Assembly: GCA_026724425.1 (NCBI GenBank)
Contig: JAIUCV010000076.1
Span: 4,363,501-4,427,500 of the forward strand
Length of the DNA stretch: 64,000 bases
Reading direction: 5' to 3'
DNA from: Erythrophleum ivorense
Taxonomy: Eukaryota > Streptophyta > Magnoliopsida > Fabales > Fabaceae
Shown piece after piece: positions 9,569 through 19,339 of the stretch. The notes beneath the pieces were generated by a model. The model was given only the letters and a program-made list of their open reading frames with translations. It made no database searches and was not told the origin of the DNA. Numbering within the stretch: the first letter of the stretch is position 1; every line of letters begins with the position of its first letter. The position numbers and the translations under genes are program-made.

Positions 9569-9683
9569 GTAAAATTTTGATTCAGACTTCGTAAATTCTT
9601 AGTGTAGAATTGTTGTGTGGTTGTCTGTTCTTTATTTTACTGTGGTAGTGTCTAGGGTTCTCAACACTTGTGGAATTGTGTAG
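9569..9683 (+). other. Candidate intron between gag and pro-pol (115 nt)
   Basis: The donor is CACAG|GTAAAA and the acceptor is TTGTGTAG|GGACC. Removing the intron joins a first-position G to GG and gives GGG ACC TTG, placing gag (frame 1) and protease (frame 2) in one frame. Copy B has the same ends (CACAG|GTAAAA and GTGTAG|GGACC), about 117 nt apart once the solo LTR is discounted. The interiors of the two copies have diverged more than the ends. Confidence 0.5.
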
Positions 9684-11608
9684 GGACCTTGTTAGTGGGT
9701 TGTGTTGAGTCTCACGTGCTGTTTGACTCGGGAGCATCGAACTGCTTCATTACTCCGGAGTGTGCCGAGAGTAGAGGTATCCAGAGTAGCGCTGGTGAGC
9801 GCAAGGGTTTTGTCAAGGTTGCCGGTGGAGGTTACTTGACTACTTTGGGCCGTGCTAGAGCAGTCGACGTTCAGATTGCGGGGCAGTCTATGCCAGCAGA
9901 TTTGGTCATCAGTCTGGTGGAGCTGTATGATGTGATTTTGGGGATGGATTGACTGTCGAGTTACATAGTCCATCTGGATTGCTTCAGAGGCAGAGTTGTG
10001 TTTGAGCGAGATGCAGGGAGGTTGGTTTATCAGGGGGTGAGACCGACTTCAGGGAGTCTTGTGATCTCGGCTATTCAGGCTGAGCAGATGATAGGACGAG
10101 GTTGCGAGGCGTATTTGGCGACAATAGCGATGTCGGAGTCTAGTGGTGAGGTAGCTCTGGAGGGTATTGAGGTTGTCCGGGAGTTCGAGGATGTTTTTCG
10201 GTCGCTGAAGGGATTGCCACCATCTCGGTCAGATCCTTTCACGATTGAGTTGGAGCCCGGGACAGCTCCGATATCGAAGACACCTTACAGGATGGCGCCA
10301 CCAGAGTTGGCAGAGCTGAAGAAGCAGCTGGAGGACCTTTTGAGCAAGGGGTTCATTCGGCCGAGTGTTTCACCGTGGGGAGCACCAGTGTTTTTTGTGA
10401 AGAAGAAGGATGGCAGTTTCCGGTTGTGCATCGATTACCGGGGACTCAACCGAGTCACAGTGAAGAACAGGTACCCACTCCCTAGGATTGATGAGTTGTT
10501 GGATCAGTTGAGGGGTGCTACCTGGTTCTCCAAGATTGACTTGGCATCGGGTTACCATCAGATCCCGATAGATGAGGTAGATGTTCGCAAGACGGCGTTC
10601 AGGACGAGGTATGGGCATTTCGAGTTTGTAGTCATGCCGTTCGGGTTGACTAATGCGCCGACAGTGTTTATGAGATTGATGAACGACGGTTCAGGGAGTT
10701 TTTGGACGTGTTCGTTATCATTTTCATAAATGACATCTTAGTGTATTCGAGGAGTCCAGAGGAGCATGCGACTCACTTGAGGCTTGTTTTGGAGAAGCTT
10801 CGAGAGCATAAGCTGTTTGCTAAGTTGAGCAAGTGCAGCTTTTGGCAGAGAGAGATGGGGTTTCTAGGCCATATTGTTTCTACAGAGGGAGTTTCTGTGG
10901 ATCCGGCTACGATCGAGGCTATCAGAGATTGGCCTAGACCGAGTAGTGCTACCGAGATCAAGATTTTTCTGGGTTTAGCAGGCTACTACAGGAGGTTTGT
11001 CAGGGGCTTTGCGAGTATGTCTCAGCCGATGACGAGGTTGACTGGCAAGGATGTGCCTTTTGTGTGGTCGCTGGAGTGCGAGGAGAGCTTTGGGAAGCTC
11101 AAAGAGATGTTGACTAGTACACCTGTGTTGGCATTACCCGATCCGGGGAAGCCTTACGTGGTGTATACAGATGCTTCAGGTGTTGGGTTAGGCTGTGTCT
11201 TGATGCAGGAGGGAAGAGTGATTGCCTATGCTTTGAGGCAGTTGCAGGGCAGTGAGCGCAACCTCCCTACATACGATCTTGAGTTGGGAGCGGTGGTCTT
11301 TGCACTCAAGATTTGGAGGTCTTATCTTTATGGTGGTGCAGTGATCTTTACAGATCACAAGAGTTTGCAGCACATCTTTACTCAGTCTTTGCTGAATGCG
11401 AGGCAGACGTGTTGGGTGGAGTTTCTGGCAGATTATGATATGGATATTGTGTATCATCCGGGCAAGGCCAACTTGATGGCAGATGCGTTGAGTCGACGGC
11501 TAGTTGATTCAGCTAGAGAGCAGGATGTGGAGACTTTGGTCAGCGAGATTAGTACATTGCGGCTTTGTGCCATTTCTGAGGAGCCTTTGGGTTTAGAGGC
11601 AGCTGATC
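9684..11608 (+). pseudogene. Protease, reverse transcriptase and RNase H of Tekay copy A
   Basis: The aspartic protease motif LFDSGASNCF is near 9720. TGA at 9950 replaces the Trp of GMDW seen in copy B. The reverse transcriptase runs from about 10310 (KGFIRPSVSPWGAPVFFVKKK) through FSKIDLASGYHQIPI and VVMPFGLTNAP. A frameshift at about 10686-10690 moves the frame. The catalytic motif then reads FINDIL (10723-10737), so the first catalytic Asp is Asn, encoded by AAT at 10729. RNase H with YTDASGVGLG follows near 11163, and IFTDHKSLQHIF near 11345. The sequence is cut at 11608 by Gypsy-C inside the linker to integrase. The protein cannot be functional. Confidence 0.87.
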
Positions 11609-11935
11609 TGACGCAGTCGGAATCACTAAGGTCAGCAAACACTAAACCTTATAAGTATTTCAAGTCCTCAAACAAGAACTTGAAAAGAAATCTCTGGATT
11701 CCACCAGAAAAGATTAAAAGCTTTGAAACTTTTATTGAAAGGTAATAATAAGATTGTGTCTAAAACAGAATACCTAAGCCTCTTATATAGAGAGAGCTTA
11801 GAACAAAAAATAGAAAATTCTAGTAAAAACCCTATAGAAAAAGGAAAACACCTAATAAAAGGAAAACACCTAATAAAAGGAAAACTTCTAAAAACAATAG
11901 ATCAGGTTCCTTAAGTTTATGATTCTCCTACATCA
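11609..11935 (-). repeat. 3' LTR of Gypsy-C (element orientation)
   Basis: The LTR is 327 bp, TGACGCAGTC...CTACATCA on the plus strand. It contains a tandem pair of AAACACCTAATAAAAGG. The Gag-Pol stop codon at 11917 lies 16-18 bases inside this LTR. Confidence 0.95.
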
Positions 11936-14900
11936 GTCTCCTCCACCTCCAAAGAACTCGACCCCGAGTTCTCTTCTGGATAAAGAACACTATCAGCATA
12001 GTACTCATAGATGTCAGCTACATTGAATGTATTAGAAATGTTCATGTTTTCTGGAAGTGCCACCACATAAGCATTATCATTTATCTTCCGCAAAATCTTG
12101 AAAGGACCATATTTACGAGGTTGAAGCTTGCGGTATGTACCAACTGGAAATCTCTCTTTTCGTAGAAACACCATCACTTCATCCCCTTCTTGGAAAACCT
12201 TGAGTCTCCTACGCTTGTCTGATGCATCCTTATTCTTTTGACCAGTTGCTTCTAATTTAGCTCGGACAGCTTCTTTAGTGGCTAAAATTTCTTCTGCCAT
12301 AGCCTCAGCTGAAACACTAACTCCAGGAGCTTTAGGCAACTTAACCAAATCGACCACATGTTTCGGAATAGAAGTATAGACCAAAGAAAAAGGCGACCTC
12401 CCTGTAGCGGAATGCACGGCACTGTTGTAAGCAAACTCCACTTGTGGTAAAGCTAGATCCCATTGTTTCGGTTTATCTCCACATACACTTCGAATCATAT
12501 TCCCCAAAGTTCTGTTTGTTACCTCGGTTTGCCCATCAGTCTGTGGGTGAGCTGTAGAACTACGTTTCAAGCTGGTTCCAAACATTCTCCAAAGTGTAAT
12601 CCAAAAATGGCTGAGAAACTTAGTATCTCTGTCTGAAATTATTGTCTGAGGAACCCCATGAAGGCGTACTACTTCCCGAAAAAACAACTTGGCGATGTTA
12701 GAGGCATCTGCGGTCTTCTTGCAAGCTATGAAATGCGACATCTTAGAGAACCTGTCAACGACCACAAAAACAGAATCGACTCCTCGTTGTGTACGGGGTA
12801 AACCTAGCACAAAATCCATGGACAAGTCTTGCCATATATCCTCTGGGATCGGTAATGGCATATAAAGACCAGTGTTCTGAGATTGTCCTTTAGAAACCTG
12901 ACAAACATAACACCTTTTAACTATAGCACCCGCATCTCTCCTTAAATGCGGCCAATAAAACCTTGCCTCCAAGCTAGCAATGGTTTTGTCTCTCCCCAAA
13001 TGTCCACTAAGACCGCCACCATGTAAGTCTCGAATAAACTTTTCTCGTAATGACGAGCAAGGAATGCACAACCTATCTCCTTTGAAAAGAAAGCCATCTC
13101 GAATATGGAAATCTGCAGAAGGATGCTTACCATTGCACTTATCCCACAATTCTTTGAATTCAGCATCAATTTCATACAACTCCTTCAATAACTCAAAACC
13201 CACAATCTCATGTGTCAAGGTAATAAGTAAAGAAGCTCTTCTGCTCAAAGCATCTGCTACCTTATTAAGAGTCCCAGACCTATGCTGAATAATGAAAGGA
13301 AACTTTTGTAGGAAGCTTACCCATCGAGCATGCATCTTGTTTATCACTTTCTGGCTATGAAGGAACTTCAGAGCTTGGTGGTCAGTGAACAGGATAAACT
13401 CTCTCTGAACCAGGTAATGCTCCCACTGCCTTAGAGCTCTAAACACTGCATAAAACTCTTGATCATAGGTACTCCATCTCTGGCGAGCCTCACTCAATTT
13501 CTCACTAAAGAAAGCCAACGGTCTTTTCTCTTGAGATAAGACAGCACCTATGCCAACTCCACTAGCATCACATTCAACTTGGAATACTTTATCAAAATCA
13601 GGCAATGCTAAGACTGGTGCAGTACAAAGCTTCTCCTTGATTAAAGCAAAACTCTTGTCTTGTTCAGACCCCCAATAGAATTTTTCTTTCTTCAAACACT
13701 CAGTAATAGGAGCAGTGATAGTACTAAAATCTCTAACAAATCTCCGATAGAAAGTAGCTAGACCATGAAAGCTGCGTACCTCAGTGAGTGATTTAGGGGC
13801 AGGCCAATCCCTAATAGCTCTCACTTTCTCCTCATCAACTTGAATCCCTTCTTCACCAACAACAAATCCTAGAAATACCAGCTTGTTGGTACATAATGTA
13901 CACTTTTTCAGATTAACGTACAACTGATTTTCTTGTAAAACTTGTAAAACCTGCTTCAAATGATCCAAGTGCTCTTCTTTGGTCTTGCTGTAAATCAAAA
14001 TATCATCAAAGTACACAACCACAAAAGAACCAGTGAATGGTCGAAGAACCTGGTTCATCAATCTCATGAAAGTACTAGGAGCATTTGACAACCCAAAAGG
14101 CATCACCAACCACTCGAATAATCCATCTTTGCTCTTGAAAGCTGTCTTCCATTCGTCTCCAGGCCTGATTCGAATTTGATGATATCCACTGCGAAGATCT
14201 ATCTTTGAAAATACCTTAGAACCTGACAACTCATCAAGCATATCTTCCAACCGAGGGATAGGGAATCGATACTTAATGGTTATCTTGTTAATGGCTCGAC
14301 TATCAACACACATCCGCCACTGGTTACCCTTCTTAGGAACTAGAAGGACCGGTACGGCACATGGACTCATGCTCTCACGAATAAATCCTTTTCTCAACAA
14401 ATCTTCAATCTGTTCTCTTAAAATCTCGTTCTCCTTAGGGCTCATACGGTAGTGAGGAAGATTCGGTAGACTAGATCCTGGAATCAAGTCAATATGGTGC
14501 TGAATATCTCTCATGGGCGGTAGATCATTAGGCAGTTCTTCCGCAATAAGCTCTTTGAAATTGTCCAGAATTTCTGACACTTCACGTGGAGTTGACGTGT
14601 CCTCCGTTACGGCGCTCAACAGCCCTTTAACCACCAATGGATAGAAACACTTTGCTTCTTTAACATCCCCATCAAGCTCTTTGTCGTCCTGTGTCATAAC
14701 CAAAAAGCTTGACTTCTTTTCCTTCACACTGTTACAAAAATCCTTAACAGGTGCCATAGCAATTTTATGATTGCCCCACGTAAACATTATCACATTGTCT
14801 CGACCTCGATATGTGATATCGTTATCATACTGCCAAGGTCGTCCAAGCAGAATGTGACAAACATCCATGTCAAGAACGTCACAAGTGATCTCTTCCTTAT

Positions 14901-16350
14901 AATGTCTACCTATAGATATGAGAACCTTGCAAATCATGCTAACTCGAACTTGCGATCCTCTTTTTACCCAACCAAGGCCATACGGTTTCTCATGACGAGT
15001 CGTAGGTAACTTTAGATACTCTACCAGCTTTTGAGAAACTAAATTCTCCGAGCTTCCATTATCCACAATCACATTACACACCTTGTTTTGAATAGAACAA
15101 TGTGTTCTAAACAAATTCTTACGCTGGCCTTCCTCTTTAGATGACAACAAGACTCGTTGCAGCACAAGGTTTATCATCTCTTCAGATTCTTCTTCAGCGA
15201 ATTCAGCTCCCTCATATTCTTCATTCTCAGCGTAACCCCTTTCATCATCTTCGCCTTCTTCTTGTATTATAGCAACTGTTCTCCGACTTGGACAGACATT
15301 TGATTTATGACCATGTCCTTGGCAACGGAAACACTTGTCAAGGGAGGGCTTATCATAAGGACGGTTCTGTTTTTGAGCTGGTGTTTTGTTCTGTTGTGTA
15401 GTATTAGAGTTACTAGCCCCTTTGTTTCCTGGATTGGAGTCTCTATTGGTTACACTCTTTTCTTTCTCACTCGTTGGTTCAAAAATGGTATGAGCCGTGT
15501 TTCTCCTGAATGTTGAGAACCCTCGCGACGACTTCTCCATTAACTCGGCCTTCAACGCTAGACTGGAAGCTTCATGCACGGTCCATACGGTTTGCAAACC
15601 CATCTTTCCTTGAAGAGAACCCTTCAAACCGCTGATGTACCTAGCCACCTTCTGATTCTCTGTCTCCCCTAACTCATTGCGTTCAGAGAAACGTAAGAAT
15701 TCTGCTGTGTATTCAGTCACAGTTCTGTTGCCTTGAATACAATCGAGGTACATCTTGTAGAGAATCTGTTCATAGTCTTCTGGTAAGAATCGCTCCAGCA
15801 TTAATTGCTTCATTCGGCGCCAAGTCTTAACAGGTCCTTTCCTTTGTCTTTGCCTTTGGACGACCAGCTTATCCCACCACACAGCAGCAGTCTTCTTCAG
15901 TTTGATTGCTACCATCTTCACTTGTTTATTCTCTGGGATTCCCATGACGTCGAAGAATCGATCAACATCGATTTGCCAATCAAGAAATTCCTCCACTCCC
16001 ATAGTTCCATAGAACAATGGAATATCAGCCTTTACTCGATAATCGTGATTGTTTTGTTGGTTTCCTTCAGCTATTTCTTCTTCAGATTCCTCTTCTGAAC
16101 TGGAATTATCAACAATAGCCTCACGATTATTCCTGCCTTGAAGAACCCTATTTCCAGCAACAACATCCCGATTATTTCTTCCTTGTTGAACCCGAATTGG
16201 TTCCCTTCCCCTATCTCTTTGCCCAGCATTATTAATCTGGTTGGGTAATGCCACAACCTGATTAGTTAACGTGGTCAGCAAATTTGTTAGGTTTTCGATA
16301 GCTGCCGTTAAACCCTCCAAATCTGCTCTGGTCACCGGTTGATCATCCAT
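11917..16350 (-). CDS. gag-pol: Intact Gag-Pol polyprotein of Gypsy-C
   Basis: The product is 1477 residues with no internal stop. The start MDDQPVTRADLEGL lies 52 bases after the 5' LTR. Gag covers about residues 1-335, followed by zinc knuckle CFRCQGHGHKSNVC (about 339-352). The protease motif VDNGSS is near 429, with Asn in place of the usual Ser/Thr of D-S/T-G. Reverse transcriptase has FSKIDLRSGYHQIRI and catalytic YFDD near 780. RNase H begins at VECDASG near 924. The integrase has an HHCC zinc region, then D (MDFVLGLP, ~1175), D (ISDRDTKF, ~1235) and E (DGQTEVTNR, ~1275). The C-terminal part has a GPF-type block and NISNTFNVADI. The last residues are encoded by the polypurine tract and LTR start. 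All catalytic residues I can check are present. Confidence 0.93.
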   Translation of the reverse strand: MDDQPVTRADLEGLTAAIENLTNLLTTLTNQVVALPNQINNAGQRDRGREPIRVQQGRNNRDVVAGNRVLQGRNNREAIVDNSSSEEESEEEIAEGNQQNNHDYRVKADIPLFYGTMGVEEFLDWQIDVDRFFDVMGIPENKQVKMVAIKLKKTAAVWWDKLVVQRQRQRKGPVKTWRRMKQLMLERFLPEDYEQILYKMYLDCIQGNRTVTEYTAEFLRFSERNELGETENQKVARYISGLKGSLQGKMGLQTVWTVHEASSLALKAELMEKSSRGFSTFRRNTAHTIFEPTSEKEKSVTNRDSNPGNKGASNSNTTQQNKTPAQKQNRPYDKPSLDKCFRCQGHGHKSNVCPSRRTVAIIQEEGEDDERGYAENEEYEGAEFAEEESEEMINLVLQRVLLSSKEEGQRKNLFRTHCSIQNKVCNVIVDNGSSENLVSQKLVEYLKLPTTRHEKPYGLGWVKRGSQVRVSMICKVLISIGRHYKEEITCDVLDMDVCHILLGRPWQYDNDITYRGRDNVIMFTWGNHKIAMAPVKDFCNSVKEKKSSFLVMTQDDKELDGDVKEAKCFYPLVVKGLLSAVTEDTSTPREVSEILDNFKELIAEELPNDLPPMRDIQHHIDLIPGSSLPNLPHYRMSPKENEILREQIEDLLRKGFIRESMSPCAVPVLLVPKKGNQWRMCVDSRAINKITIKYRFPIPRLEDMLDELSGSKVFSKIDLRSGYHQIRIRPGDEWKTAFKSKDGLFEWLVMPFGLSNAPSTFMRLMNQVLRPFTGSFVVVYFDDILIYSKTKEEHLDHLKQVLQVLQENQLYVNLKKCTLCTNKLVFLGFVVGEEGIQVDEEKVRAIRDWPAPKSLTEVRSFHGLATFYRRFVRDFSTITAPITECLKKEKFYWGSEQDKSFALIKEKLCTAPVLALPDFDKVFQVECDASGVGIGAVLSQEKRPLAFFSEKLSEARQRWSTYDQEFYAVFRALRQWEHYLVQREFILFTDHQALKFLHSQKVINKMHARWVSFLQKFPFIIQHRSGTLNKVADALSRRASLLITLTHEIVGFELLKELYEIDAEFKELWDKCNGKHPSADFHIRDGFLFKGDRLCIPCSSLREKFIRDLHGGGLSGHLGRDKTIASLEARFYWPHLRRDAGAIVKRCYVCQVSKGQSQNTGLYMPLPIPEDIWQDLSMDFVLGLPRTQRGVDSVFVVVDRFSKMSHFIACKKTADASNIAKLFFREVVRLHGVPQTIISDRDTKFLSHFWITLWRMFGTSLKRSSTAHPQTDGQTEVTNRTLGNMIRSVCGDKPKQWDLALPQVEFAYNSAVHSATGRSPFSLVYTSIPKHVVDLVKLPKAPGVSVSAEAMAEEILATKEAVRAKLEATGQKNKDASDKRRRLKVFQEGDEVMVFLRKERFPVGTYRKLQPRKYGPFKILRKINDNAYVVALPENMNISNTFNVADIYEYYADSVLYPEENSGSSSLEVEETDVGES

Positions 16351-16387
16351 CGCTAATCAAGTTTCAAAAAGAGAAGGAGAAAGCCTT

Positions 16388-16399
16388 GCTCTGATACCA
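16388..16399 (-). promoter_or_regulatory. Primer binding site of Gypsy-C, tRNA-iMet
   Basis: On the minus strand this reads TGGTATCAGAGC, complementary to the 3' end of initiator tRNA-Met. It lies two bases after the 5' LTR. Confidence 0.9.
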
Positions 16400-16401
16400 C
16401 T

Positions 16402-16728
16402 TGACGCAGTCGGAATCACTAAGGTCAGCAAACACTAAACCTTATAAGTATTTCAAGTCCTCAAACAAGAACTTGAAAAGAAATCTCTGGATTCCACCAG
16501 AAAAGATTAAAAGCTTTGAAACTTTTATTGAAAGGTAATAATAAGATTGTGTCTAAAACAGAATACTTAAGCCTCTTATATAGAGAGAGCTTAGAACAAA
16601 AAATAGAAAATTCTCGTAAAAACCCTATAGAAAAAGGAAAACACCTAATAAAAGGAAAACACCTAATAAAAGGAAAACTTCTAAAAACAATAGATCAGGT
16701 TCCTTAAGTTTATGATTCTCCTACATCA
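16402..16728 (-). repeat. 5' LTR of Gypsy-C (element orientation)
   Basis: The LTR is 327 bp and matches 11609-11935 except for two substitutions that I could find (CCTAAG/CTTAAG and TCTAGT/TCTCGT). It is followed by the target duplication TGATC. Confidence 0.95.
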
Positions 16729-16733
16729 TGATC

Positions 16734-18188
16734 AGGCAGACTTACTCAGTAGGATCAGAGTGGCTCAGCAGGATGATCAGGGTTTGGTTGATGCATCGCG
16801 GGCAGCTGGTTCTGTGTATCAGGTCTCAGCGAATGGGACGATTTTTGTTCGCGGGGGGGGGGGGGGGGGGGGGGGGGGTCCGTGTGCCCAAGGTTGAGGA
16901 GTTTAGACGGGAGGTCTTGAGAGAGGCTCATGCGAGCAAGTTTTCGATTCATCCGGGTGCGACCAAGATGTACCGTGACCTCAAACGGTATTATCACTGG
17001 GTCGGGATGAAGAGAGATGTGGCAGATTGGGTTGCGAGGTGCAACACGTGTTCGTTGGTCAAGGCAGAGCATCAGGTTCCAGGTGGACTTTTGCAGAGCT
17101 TACCCATTCCAGAGTGGAAGTGGGATATGATCACGATGGACTTTGTGATGGGATTACCTATCTCACGGACGTTTGATGCGATTTGGGTCATTGTGGATCG
17201 TTTGACCAAGTCCGCGCATTTCTTGGCCATCAAGAAGACAGATGGAGCTGCTGTCTTGGCTAGGAAGTTTGTGCGAGAGGTTGTGAGGTTGCATGGTGTG
17301 CCAGCTAGCATTGCGTCGGATAGAGATCCGAGATTTGCCTCAGAGTTTTGGAGGGCATTTCAGGCAGAGATGGGCACCAAGGTGCATATGAGTACAGCTT
17401 ATCATCCGCAGACAGATGGGCAGTCAGAGAGGACTATCCAGACTTTGGAGGATCTGCTGAGGATGTGTGTGTTGGATTGGGGTGGCCATTGGGCTGATCA
17501 TCTGTGTTTCGCGGAGTTTGCCTATAACAACAGTTTTCAGTCTAGTATTGGCATGTCACCTTATGAGGCTTTGTATGGGAGGCCATGCAGGACACCCTTA
17601 TGCTGGACCCAAGTGGGGGAGCGCATCATGTTTGGAGCTACCTTTGTTCAGGAAACGACGGAGAAGATCCGTGTTTTGAGGCTGAACATGAAGGAGGCTC
17701 AGGATAGACAGAGGAGTTATGCAGATAGGCGGAGACGTGAGCTTGAGTTTCAGGTGGGAGATAGAGTGTATCTCAAGATGGCTATGTTGAGGGGCCCTAA
17801 CAGGTCCATAGCAGAGAACAAGCTCAGTCCGCGGTTTATGGGTCCGTTCCCGGTGGTGGAGCGAGTTGGACCAGTGGCTTATCGGTTGGAGCTGCCACCG
17901 ATTATGAGCGCCTTTCACAAGGTGTTCCATGTTTCTATGTTACGAAGGTGTCTGCATCCTTCAGAGGAGTTAGTGGCTGAGATTCCAGAGGATCTTCAGC
18001 CAGATATGACAGTTCCGGCGGTTCCTGTGAAAATTCTCGAGAGGGGAGTCAAGGTTCTGCGGAACAAGAGGGTGCCATTGTTGAGAGTCTTGTGGGACTG
18101 TAGTGGCACAGAGGAGGAGACTTGGGAGCCAGAGGCAAAGATGAAGCTGAAGTTCAGGAAGTGGTTCGACAAGCAGGTCGTCGAGTGA
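16734..18188 (+). pseudogene. Integrase and chromodomain-like C-terminus of Tekay copy A
   Basis: The sequence continues the pol frame interrupted at 11608 (DQADLLSRIRVAQ). A run of 26 G at 16853-16878 shifts the frame. From there integrase is open to TGA at 18186. It has the zinc-binding His/Cys region (HPGATKMYRDLKRYYHW, then CNTCSLVK). The catalytic triad is MDFVMGLP, ASDRDPRF and DGQSERTIQ. The C-terminus carries an SH3-like FQVGDRVYLK block and a chromodomain-like end with LRVLWDCSGTEEETWEPEA. Chromodomains of this clade are thought to steer integration to heterochromatin. The triad is intact, but the polyprotein is broken upstream. Confidence 0.88.
16853..16878 (+). repeat. 26-G homopolymer inside pol
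   Basis: An uninterrupted run of 26 G lies between the reading frames for RNase H linker and integrase. Copy B has ordinary coding sequence here (near 39262, minus strand), so the run expanded in this copy. It changes the frame and could form a G-quadruplex. The length may also be an assembly artefact. Confidence 0.9.
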
Positions 18189-18712
18189 GCTTCTTCGTCT
18201 TTGTGGTTCTAGTGGTGATAGCGTGGTGCTATGTTTTGTTGTTGTTGTTGGACTTATGTATTTTTGTTTTTGGTGTTGTAACGATATACATTTTTGGAGT
18301 TATACGGGATGGTGTTTGCCTCATTTTTGGTTTTGTGGTTTGGATGTTACAAGTGTGTTGACCAGTGGGTCGTGAGACAATCTTTTTAGTTATGTCGTAA
18401 ACGTTTTCGAATTATTACTCTAAGGGCGTGGTGTCCCCGAATAACTCTTTGCCAAGAGATAGTGTTCTCTGATAGACTTGTACGAGAGGGTCGCTACCTC
18501 AAGTATAAGTGATATGTTTATTTACTAGTGACTAGTGTGTCGCATAGTAAGTAACGAGAGGATAGTGTTCCTCTTAGGGAGATATTGTTCTCCGGCAGAG
18601 TTGAGTTAAGAGTAAAGATGTTTGGGAAATGTACATATGACATAGAATTAGATGTGAGTCTCGGGGATCAAGTGAGGATCTCGTGTATTTGGCCATGTGG
18701 GCCAGATTATGT
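18189..18712 (+). other. 3' untranslated region of Tekay copy A
   Basis: No coding sequence is seen. It is T- and G-rich after the pol stop, with several repeats of phrases around GATAGTGTTCTC, and leads into a hairpin array and the LTR. Confidence 0.6.
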
Positions 18713-18791
18713 CGTCTGTGGTAGACGAGTTGGTCGTCTGTGGTAGACGAGTTTGTCGTCTGTGGTAGACGAGTTGCGTCTGTGGTAGACG
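18713..18791 (+). repeat. Four tandem hairpins CGTCT-GTGGT-AGACG
   Basis: CGTCTGTGGTAGACG occurs at 18713-18727, 18735-18749, 18757-18771 and 18777-18791, with periods of 22, 22 and 20. Each has a 5-bp stem with loop GTGGT. Copy B has only a diverged single counterpart near 37346, so the array expanded in copy A, about 40 bp upstream of the 3' LTR. Confidence 0.8.
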
Positions 18792-18867
18792 TGTTGTGTT
18801 GGGATTCGAGGTCGAATCCAGCTTAGTGGGGTAAGATCCGTAAACCAATCTATCGTTTCTGGAGAGG

Positions 18868-18925
18868 GGTGTCGATCGACACCAGGGGTGTGTCGCTCGA
18901 CACCAGGGGTGTGTCGCTCGACACC
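18868..18925 (+). repeat. Palindrome cluster 1 in Tekay copy A LTR
   Basis: GGTGTCGATCGACACC (18868-18883) is a perfect 16-bp palindrome. It is followed by two units of the form GTGTGTCGCTCGACACC separated by AGGG. The period is about 21 bases. Confidence 0.85.
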
Positions 18926-19000
18926 AGCGGTTAAAATCGATTTCGGTTCGATTTGAGTTCCGGTTTGGGCTGGTTTTGTGGGGGAAGCCCTAAGTCGCGA

Positions 19001-19007
19001 TATAAAG
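19001..19007 (+). promoter_or_regulatory. TATA box of Tekay copy A LTR
   Basis: TATAAAG follows GTCGCGA, between the two palindrome clusters. It is a reasonable LTR promoter. Copy B has the weaker TTAAAAAG at the matching place. Confidence 0.5.
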
Positions 19008-19339
19008 TGGTGGTCGCGTTGTTTTTGTCGTTTTTGGAGAAAACAAAGATAAAAGGAGGTTGAGAGCTTTTGGGGAGATTCTGGAGCTTTGAGGTTGATA
19101 TGTGGTGGATTTGTGTTGTTCTTCATCTCCTTCTTCCTAATCCAATATCAAGATGAGTGCATGACCGTAGGCTCGCAAATGGATAGATCTGTGAATTTGG
19201 ATTGTGGTTAAGGCTGAAATCGTGTGTTCTTGTGATGTTTTGCGTGATATTTGCGGGTTGAATCGCGTGTGTTGTGTTGATTTCGTGTTTTGGTGTTTTC
19301 TGTATTAAAAAATCGAAGTTGGCGTCGATCTCCTGGATC

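Larger units (their letters stand above)
11609..16728 (-). mobile_element. Gypsy-C: complete young Ty3/gypsy element, CRM/Galadriel-like
   Basis: The element is 5120 bp with two 327-bp LTRs and a perfect 5-bp target duplication TGATC (11604-11608 and 16729-16733). The two LTRs differ at two positions by eye, so it inserted recently. It has one uninterrupted Gag-Pol frame, a tRNA-iMet primer site and a purine-rich tract before the 3' LTR. The host Tekay frame resumes exactly after the duplication. The integrase C-terminus, ending in a NISNTFNVADI block without a classical chromodomain, and a pol frame running into the 3' LTR are features I associate with CRM/Galadriel chromoviruses. That clade call is an inference. 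It could be autonomous. Confidence 0.9.

Noticed and set aside
11723..11914. Small plus-strand ORF repeated at 16516-16707
   Set aside because: It is the antisense reading of the Gypsy-C LTR; its two copies simply reflect the LTR pair.
18713..18791. Regular short repeats that could suggest a CRISPR array
   Set aside because: No unique spacers of constant length, plant context, and only four hairpin units.
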